Below are positions 1 to 4,568 of a DNA stretch of 6,608 bases, piece after piece. Each line of letters starts with the position of its first letter. The stretch's first letter is position 1. The stretch lies in contig DATNNN010000242.1 of NCBI GenBank assembly GCA_035601815.1, positions 1-6,608 of the forward strand, given 5' to 3'. The translations under genes and the position numbers were made by a program. A model generated the notes under the pieces. That model was not told where the DNA came from. It saw nothing but the letters and a program-made list of their open reading frames with translations, and made no database searches. The stretch comes from DATNNN01 sp035601815 (GTDB taxonomy: Bacteria > Pseudomonadota > Alphaproteobacteria > Rhizobiales > Xanthobacteraceae).

Positions 1-24
1 ATGCCGTCGATGTTGCCGTCGATG
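1..24. repeat. 12-bp tandem repeat inside the cckA receiver domain
   Basis: The 11-mer TGCCGTCGATG occurs at 2-12 and again at 14-24, a period of 12 bp. On the coding (minus) strand it gives a four-residue tandem IDGN-IDG in the receiver domain, upstream of where the phosphorylated Asp is expected. The length is a multiple of three, so the frame is kept. It may be a small slippage duplication or ordinary sequence. Confidence 0.5.
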
Positions 25-2288
25 CGGGCGAGCGCCTCGGTGCCGCTCGCGGCCTGGATCACCGTATAGCCGCGCGACGCCAGCGCCCGGGCGGCGAAGG
101 CGCGCACCGCCTCCTCGTCCTCGACGAGCAGCACCGTGCCGCGCCCGGTGAGATCGGTGGCGCGCCCGTCGCGCTCCGGCTCGCGCCGGGCCGCGATCTC
201 GTCGGCGCTCGGCACGTAGCGCGGCAGGAAGATGCGGAAGGTGGTGCCATGGCCGTCCTTCGACAGGGCGTAGATGTAGCCGCCCGTCTGCTTGACGATG
301 CCGTAGACCGTGGAAAGGCCGAGGCCGGTCCCCTTCCCCACTTCTTTCGTGGAAAAGAACGGCTCGAAGATCTTGTCGAGGACTTCCGGTGCAATCCCGG
401 TGCCGCTGTCCTCCACCTCGATCAGCACGTAGTCGGCCGCCACGAAGCCGGTGTGGGCGAAGGCCGCCGCCTCCGCCGCCGTCACGTTGCGCGTGCGCAG
501 CGTAAGCTTGCCGCCGTCGGGCATGGCGTCGCGCGCATTGACCGCCAGATTCACGATCGCCTGCTCGAGCTGGTTCAGGTCCGCCTTCACCGGCCACAGG
601 TCGCGACCGAGCGTGACCTCGAGCGTCACCTTCTCGCCGATCATGCGCCGGAGCATGTTGTTGCCGAGCTCCGACACCACCTCGGAAAGCGCCAGCACCT
701 GCGGCCGCAAAGTCTGCTGGCGCGAGAAGGCGAGCAGCTGCCGCACCAGGCCCGCGGCGCGGTTCGCGTTCTGCTTGATCTGCATCAGGTCCTGGAACGA
801 CGGATCGGTCGGCCGGTGGTTGGCGAGCAACAGATCGGCGTAGCCGGTGATCGCGGTGAGCATGTTGTTGAAGTCGTGCGCGACGCCGCCGGCGAGCTGG
901 CCCACCGCGGTCATCTTCTGCGCCTGGGCGACCTGGGCCTGGAGCGTGCGCTGCTCGCTCGTGTCCACCGCGTGCACGATCGCGGCCTCGCCTTCCGGGT
1001 CCTCCTCGTCCACGGGGGTGACGAAGAAGCGGGCGAAGCGGCCGGATACAAGCTCGGCCTCCACCGCCTCCGAGCCGGCGCGGCCCTGGAGCGCGGCGCG
1101 CATGAGGAACTCGAGCCGCGGCCGCTCGCGCTCGGTGACCACGGACAAGATCGGCTTCTTCTCCAGCGCCTCGCTCGAGCCGTTGCCGAACAGGCGCGCA
1201 AAGGCGGCGTTGGTGCGGATGACGCGGCCGTCGCGGTCGATGGTGGCGATCGCCACCGGCGTATGATGGAAGAAGCGGGCGAAGCGCACTTCGGCCGCCC
1301 TGAGCGCGCCGCCCGGGTCGTCGGCGGCCGCGCGAGAGAGCACGAGGGTGCGCGAGGCGCCGGCGGTGCCGTCCTGGGCAAAGGCGACGCGGTGATAGAG
1401 GCGCACCGGCAGGCTCTGGCCGTTCTTGCGCCGCAGATCGAGGTCGATCACTTCCGTCTTCACTTCGCCGGGCGCGGGCGCGAGGCGCAAGAGCGCGACA
1501 CCGGCGCCAGGCACGAGATCGGAAAGCTTCAAGCCCGCGGTCGAGAACTCGGCCAGATCATAGCCGAGCCAGCCGGCGAGCGTGGCGTTGAGGTAGACGA
1601 TGCGGCCGGCAGGCTCGATCGAGAGGAATCCCGCCGGCGCGTGATCGAGATAGTCGATGGCGTGCTGCAATTCGAGGAACGTGTTCTCCTGGCGCTCGCG
1701 CTCGCGCGTGATGTCGGCGATGCCCCACACGGCGAGGCGCGCGTGCTTGCCTTCGCGCGCGAGCGGCCGCACCCGCAAGCGCAGCCAGCGCGCCGGCAAC
1801 CCCTCGCGGCCCGCGAGCCGAATTTCCTCGGTGAGCGAGCCGCCCTCGCGCGCGGCTTGCGTCAGGCGATAGACCGTGTCGGCCACCTCGGGGTCCGAGG
1901 TGAACAGCCGCTCCACCGGGCGCACGTCGTCGGGCCCCTCGGCGCCGGTGACCTCGAGATAGGCGCCGTTGGCGTAGAGCACGCGGCCGGAATGATCGAC
2001 CACCGCGAGACCGTCGCCGGAGTTGTCGACGAGCGCCTTGGTGACGTCGTTCCTGCCGGCGCGGCCGGCGAGCTCCAGGATGCCGGCGGCGCCGGCGAAC
2101 AGCGCGAACACGCCGACCACGGCGAGCGCGGCGAGCACGCCGAGGATCCAGGGCTCGGCCCGGTCGCGGCCGATCAAGAGCAGGAAGACGGCGGCGCCGA
2201 CCAGCGCCAGCGCCACCAGGAGCACGAGCCCGACGGAGCCCGTGGCGCCGCTGCGATCGACCGGCGCCCCCTTGTCCCCTGCCGCCAT
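1..2288 (-). CDS. cckA: Cell-cycle hybrid sensor histidine kinase CckA (3' end off window)
   Basis: Membrane-bound hybrid histidine kinase/phosphatase that, with the phosphotransferase ChpT, controls phosphorylation of CtrA and CpdR in the alphaproteobacterial cell cycle. The reading frame is open from an ATG at 2288 to the left edge (762 codons, no stop). Two N-terminal membrane helices lie at about residues 19-40 and 48-71, followed by three PAS-like modules (about 83-195, 207-320 and 333-446). The HisKA motif is GGVAHDFNNML with phospho-acceptor His471. The ATPase has N-box Asn580/Asn584 (NLAVNARDAM), a G1 box around Asp627 (EDSGTGI), an F box (FEPFFSTK) and a G2 box at 651-658 (GKGTGLGL). 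A receiver domain begins near 716 (LLVEDEEAVR, acidic residues 723-726); its phosphorylated Asp lies outside the window. The start is backed by GGAGG 8 nt upstream; a TTG extension of about 25 codons is possible but less likely. Domain order and the HDFNNML box make the identity secure. Known CckAs such as the Caulobacter one are described with two PAS domains, so the third is a variation. Confidence 0.95.
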   Translation of the reverse strand, partial: MAAGDKGAPVDRSGATGSVGLVLLVALALVGAAVFLLLIGRDRAEPWILGVLAALAVVGVFALFAGAAGILELAGRAGRNDVTKALVDNSGDGLAVVDHSGRVLYANGAYLEVTGAEGPDDVRPVERLFTSDPEVADTVYRLTQAAREGGSLTEEIRLAGREGLPARWLRLRVRPLAREGKHARLAVWGIADITRERERQENTFLELQHAIDYLDHAPAGFLSIEPAGRIVYLNATLAGWLGYDLAEFSTAGLKLSDLVPGAGVALLRLAPAPGEVKTEVIDLDLRRKNGQSLPVRLYHRVAFAQDGTAGASRTLVLSRAAADDPGGALRAAEVRFARFFHHTPVAIATIDRDGRVIRTNAAFARLFGNGSSEALEKKPILSVVTERERPRLEFLMRAALQGRAGSEAVEAELVSGRFARFFVTPVDEEDPEGEAAIVHAVDTSEQRTLQAQVAQAQKMTAVGQLAGGVAHDFNNMLTAITGYADLLLANHRPTDPSFQDLMQIKQNANRAAGLVRQLLAFSRQQTLRPQVLALSEVVSELGNNMLRRMIGEKVTLEVTLGRDLWPVKADLNQLEQAIVNLAVNARDAMPDGGKLTLRTRNVTAAEAAAFAHTGFVAADYVLIEVEDSGTGIAPEVLDKIFEPFFSTKEVGKGTGLGLSTVYGIVKQTGGYIYALSKDGHGTTFRIFLPRYVPSADEIAARREPERDGRATDLTGRGTVLLVEDEEAVRAFAARALASRGYTVIQAASGTEALARIDGNIDG

Positions 2289-2296
2289 CGCGAAAA

Positions 2297-2301
2297 CCTC
2301 C
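2297..2301 (-). promoter_or_regulatory. Ribosome binding site of cckA
   Basis: On the minus strand the bases read GGAGG and end 8 nt before the ATG at 2288. This is a strong Shine-Dalgarno at normal spacing and is the main reason for choosing this start over the upstream in-frame TTG. Confidence 0.8.
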
Positions 2302-2420
2302 GGGCCGAGGTCGAACGCCGCCTCGGCGGGTCCGGTGTGCCCGAGAATGCCTTGGTTTCGCAAGTTTCAGCCCTTCGCGTTCGCTGGTCGCCCGCCTTTG
2401 CGACTCCTGCGGCCTCATGG

Positions 2421-2435
2421 TTAATGAAGCCTGAA
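2421..2435. promoter_or_regulatory. Candidate CtrA box (TTAA-N7-TGAA)
   Basis: The bases are TTAA, seven bases, then TGAA, which is 7 of 8 positions of the full CtrA consensus TTAA-N7-TTAA. The box lies about 130-150 bp from both the cckA ATG and the FliO-like ATG, so it could serve either promoter. CtrA is the downstream output of CckA, so a site here would be a feedback link. The match is by eye only; short AT-rich boxes occur by chance, though less often in GC-rich DNA. Confidence 0.35.
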
Positions 2436-2577
2436 AGGGCCAAGGGCGGCAGGGAAACCCAAGCGCGCGCCCCGCGCGAATTCGGTCACATTTATTGCGG
2501 ATGTGTTAAATGGCTGGCGGAAGCGCCGGATTCGCCGTTCGCGGCCGGCGCAGGGGACAGAAAGGCGATTGGGCGAC

Positions 2578-3324
2578 ATGGTCGAGACGCTTGGGCCTAA
2601 CGGTAAGTACATCCTGACGATCCTCCTGGTGCTGGCGCTGGTCGGGCTCGTGGCCTGGCTGCTGCGCCAGTTCGGCGCCGCCCGCCGGGCGCTTTCGGGC
2701 TCCTCGCGCAACCGCCAGCCGCGGCTTGCCGTCCTCGACCACGCCACCGTCGACGCCCGCCGCAAGCTCGTGCTGATCCGCCGCGACAACGTCGAGCACC
2801 TGATCCTGATCGGCGGCCCCACCGACGTGGTGGTGGAGATGAACATCGTGCGCGCGACGCCCGTGGCGCCGCTTGCCCGCACCGCGCGCCCCGACGAGAC
2901 GGGAAGCGAGGCCCCGCTCACCCCCGTGGCCGAGCCCGAGGGCGATCGCTCGCGCGCCGAGCCGAAGATGCCGCGCGTCGAGCGCAACGATCCGCAGTAC
3001 CTGGAGATGCAGAAGAAGCTCGAGGCGGCCATGACCAAGCCCGCCGAGACCGAGGCGCCGACGCCGAAGGTCGAGCTGCGCCCGGTGGCGGCCGCCGCAC
3101 CGGCGGAGCCGCGCCTGACCACGCCGCCCGTCGCGCCGGAGCCGAAGATGGTGGCGGCGCCGGCGCCAGCACCGGAGCCGATCGCAGCACCTCGCTACGC
3201 CGAGCCGCGCCCGGCGCCGCAGCCCGCGCCCGAAGTGGCAGCGAAGCCCAGGGGCGCCGATCCGTTCGTCAGCCTGGAAGAGGAAATGGCGAGCCTGCTC
3301 CGCCCGGGAGCCCGGCCGCAGTAG
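2578..3324 (+). CDS. FliO-like single-pass membrane protein with Pro/Ala-rich tail
   Basis: A 248-residue protein with one membrane helix (about 11-29), then a compact domain at about 48-90 that resembles FliO/MopB flagellar export proteins (PRLAVLDHATVDARRKLVLI, then RRDNVEHLILIGGPTDVVVE). Similar proteins in Hyphomicrobiales are often called flagellar biosynthetic protein FliO. Residues 91-228 are rich in Pro, Ala and Glu and probably disordered. The C terminus ends in a short amphipathic segment, DPFVSLEEEMASLL (228-241), that looks like a binding motif. FliO itself assists assembly of the FliP export-gate subunit, but no other flagellar gene is visible here and the gene sits opposite cckA, so a flagellar role is not shown. 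The ATG at 2578 is chosen because the membrane helix follows at once; a GTG at 2503 would add 25 basic residues. Neither start has a strong ribosome binding site. The stop is 2 bp from that of the convergent neighbour. Confidence 0.8.
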   Translation: MVETLGPNGKYILTILLVLALVGLVAWLLRQFGAARRALSGSSRNRQPRLAVLDHATVDARRKLVLIRRDNVEHLILIGGPTDVVVEMNIVRATPVAPLARTARPDETGSEAPLTPVAEPEGDRSRAEPKMPRVERNDPQYLEMQKKLEAAMTKPAETEAPTPKVELRPVAAAAPAEPRLTTPPVAPEPKMVAAPAPAPEPIAAPRYAEPRPAPQPAPEVAAKPRGADPFVSLEEEMASLLRPGARPQ

Positions 3325-3326
3325 CT

Positions 3327-4451
3327 TCAGTCGCGTGGGGCGAGCGCCGCCGATACCGAAAGGCCGCTGGCGCGGCTCACGATCACCGACTGGGCGGCTA
3401 CCTGCACCGTGAGATCATCGGCGCGCGGCGCAAGCGCCAGCCCCTGCCCCGACGCCAAGAGCTTGAACTCCACGAAATCCTGCTCGCGGCCGAGGCCGTC
3501 GGTGCGCGCGCGCGTGGTCACCACCACGAGCTTCTCGTCGCTCGCCGGATCGGTGATGCGGAACGCCCGGCTCGGCTCGGCGAGCGGGATCAGCACCGCC
3601 GGGCCCTGCGCCGCGGCGAGGCGCTCGAGCGGCGTCGTCACCGCCACCTTGGGCTCGCGCTCGCTCAGCGTCAGCACCCAGCTCGTGCCAAACGCGCTGA
3701 TCGAGGCGTGGCGGTGCTCAGTGAGCTTGAGCCGCAACAGCCGCCCGCCGGGCACCGTGGTGAGCTCGATGCCGCGGATGGCGTCGGGCTTGTTCAGCGC
3801 CAGCGCCCGGATGTTCAGCGCCCGCTCGGTCTCGAACAAGGCGAACACCGTGTCGCCGCGGCGGAATAGCGCCGCCGGCGTCGGCGCGATGAACGGGATG
3901 GTGATGCGGGTCTCGCCGTTCGCCGCGGCTGCTTCCACCTTGAGCCCGGCGCCGTCGATCTTGAGCGCCGGACGGCCGATTGCGCCCACCGGCGTCGGAT
4001 CGGCGGCGAGCTTGCCGCGGGCGGTGACCTGCAGGTCGGCCAAAAGCTTCTTCGGCAGGCGCGGCGGCGCGCCCTTCCAGTCTTCGGGCAACAGATCGAC
4101 GAACAGCTTGTCGCCCGCCGCCATCACGTTCGCCCGCACGTTCGGCGCGAGCGTGAGGCGCACAAAGCCGGGCTCGGAGCGGGCGCTTTTGACGTAGCCG
4201 GTGAGACGCCGCGCCGCGTGCAAGAGGTCGGCCTTGAGGGGTTCGGAGAAGGCGATGACGAGCGCGCCGTTCTCGATCCGCGCGTTCGCCTCGGCCTGGT
4301 TCGGCGTGGTGAAAATGAGACGGCCGAAGCCGCCGTCGGTGGCGGTATCGACTTTGGCCCGCTTGTCGTCGGCGCGGGCGCCGAACAGGGTGAGCGCGGA
4401 GAGGCAGCAAACGAGCGCGAAGCGCCCGATGACGACGGCGATGGTACGCAT
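3327..4451 (-). CDS. Exported protein with AMIN-like N-terminal domain, function unknown
   Basis: A 374-residue protein with a classical signal peptide: basic start (MRTIAVVIGR), hydrophobic core at about 11-23, and an Ala-Arg-Ala site before Asp28, so it is probably periplasmic. Mature residues from about 40 hold a beta-rich region (FGRLIFTTPNQ, GALVIAFSEPL, GFVRLTLAPNV, then DKLFVDLLPEDWKG) that resembles AMIN-type domains. This beginning resembles large rhizobial periplasmic proteins that I remember as carrying a long tetratricopeptide region after a similar N-terminal part. Here the frame stops after residue 374 (LSVSAALAPRD) and the convergent FliO-like gene begins 2 bp later, so this may be a truncated or naturally short member. 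No catalytic motif or C-terminal anchor is seen. The start ATG at 4451 gives the best signal peptide; the ribosome binding site is weak. Codon use and GC are like cckA, so it appears native. Specific function unknown. Confidence 0.75.
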   Translation of the reverse strand: MRTIAVVIGRFALVCCLSALTLFGARADDKRAKVDTATDGGFGRLIFTTPNQAEANARIENGALVIAFSEPLKADLLHAARRLTGYVKSARSEPGFVRLTLAPNVRANVMAAGDKLFVDLLPEDWKGAPPRLPKKLLADLQVTARGKLAADPTPVGAIGRPALKIDGAGLKVEAAAANGETRITIPFIAPTPAALFRRGDTVFALFETERALNIRALALNKPDAIRGIELTTVPGGRLLRLKLTEHRHASISAFGTSWVLTLSEREPKVAVTTPLERLAAAQGPAVLIPLAEPSRAFRITDPASDEKLVVVTTRARTDGLGREQDFVEFKLLASGQGLALAPRADDLTVQVAAQSVIVSRASGLSVSAALAPRD

Positions 4452-4505
4452 GGACGAGACTCGGACGCTGGCTTGAGACCCCGCGGCGAGCCTAGGCGGC
4501 GAGCG

Positions 4506-4520
4506 TTAACGCAAGCTTAC
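4506..4520. promoter_or_regulatory. Candidate CtrA box (TTAA-N7-TTAC)
   Basis: TTAA, seven bases (CGCAAGC), then TTAC gives 7 of 8 positions of the TTAA-N7-TTAA consensus and can also be read as TTAAC-N6-TTAC. It lies about 55-70 bp upstream of the minus-strand start at 4451 and about 50-60 bp upstream of the plus-strand start at 4569, within promoter distance of both. Identified by eye; binding is not established. Confidence 0.4.
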
Positions 4521-4558
4521 GGCAACTAGCCTCGGCCGTGCTAAGTTGCACTCGTGAC

Positions 4559-4563
4559 GGAGG
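4559..4563 (+). promoter_or_regulatory. Ribosome binding site that decides the start of the solenoid gene
   Basis: GGAGG lies 5 nt before the GTG at 4569. An in-frame GTG at 4554 lies upstream of this motif and has no ribosome binding site of its own, so the GTG at 4569 is preferred; the difference is five residues. Confidence 0.65.
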
Positions 4564-4568
4564 CACGC

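Larger units (their letters stand above)
2289..2577. promoter_or_regulatory. Divergent intergenic region between cckA and the FliO-like gene
   Basis: This 289-bp stretch separates two divergently read genes, so both promoters should lie here or in the gene starts. I see no convincing open frame of its own: the long plus-strand frame that crosses it is an antisense shadow of cckA. Around 2480-2515 there is a locally AT-richer segment (CACATTTATTGC, then GTTAAATGG) that could hold a promoter for the rightward gene, but no clean -35/-10 pair can be named. It contains a CtrA-like box and two GANTC sites (2402-2406 and 2529-2533), the recognition sequence of the CcrM methylase. Confidence 0.55.
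4452..4568. promoter_or_regulatory. Divergent intergenic region upstream of the exported protein and the solenoid gene
   Basis: This 117-bp stretch lies between the starts of two divergent genes and must hold both promoters. It contains a GANTC site (GACTC, 4458-4462), a CtrA-like box at 4506-4520 and, at the right end, the ribosome binding site of the rightward gene. The sequence drops in GC towards the right (GCTAAGTTGCACTCG), so the composition change of the following gene begins within or near this region. Confidence 0.5.

Noticed and set aside
1558..2443. Minus-strand frames of 286 and 89 codons overlapping the start of cckA
   Set aside because: They are out of frame with cckA, Arg-rich and low in complexity, and the cckA frame with its Shine-Dalgarno explains the strand.
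249..2600. A 783-codon open frame on the plus strand across most of cckA
   Set aside because: The opposite strand encodes CckA with transmembrane helices, PAS modules, HDFNNML, N, G1 and G2 boxes all in one frame. The plus frame is rich in Arg, His, Gly and Glu, has no recognisable domain, and is a typical antisense shadow in GC-rich DNA.
2421..3122. A 233-codon minus-strand frame opposite the FliO-like gene
   Set aside because: Ser/Arg/Ala-rich composition without motifs; the plus strand has a membrane helix, a recognisable FliO-like domain and a natural C-terminal motif.
3297..3311. Inverted repeat GCTCC-N5-GGAGC near the 3' end of the FliO-like gene as a terminator
   Set aside because: It lies inside the coding region, has a 5-bp stem and no following T-tract on either strand.
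3409..4197. A 262-codon plus-strand frame opposite the exported-protein gene
   Set aside because: The minus strand gives a clear signal peptide with an Ala-Arg-Ala cleavage site and a beta-rich domain. The plus frame is Ser/Ala/Arg-rich with no domain.
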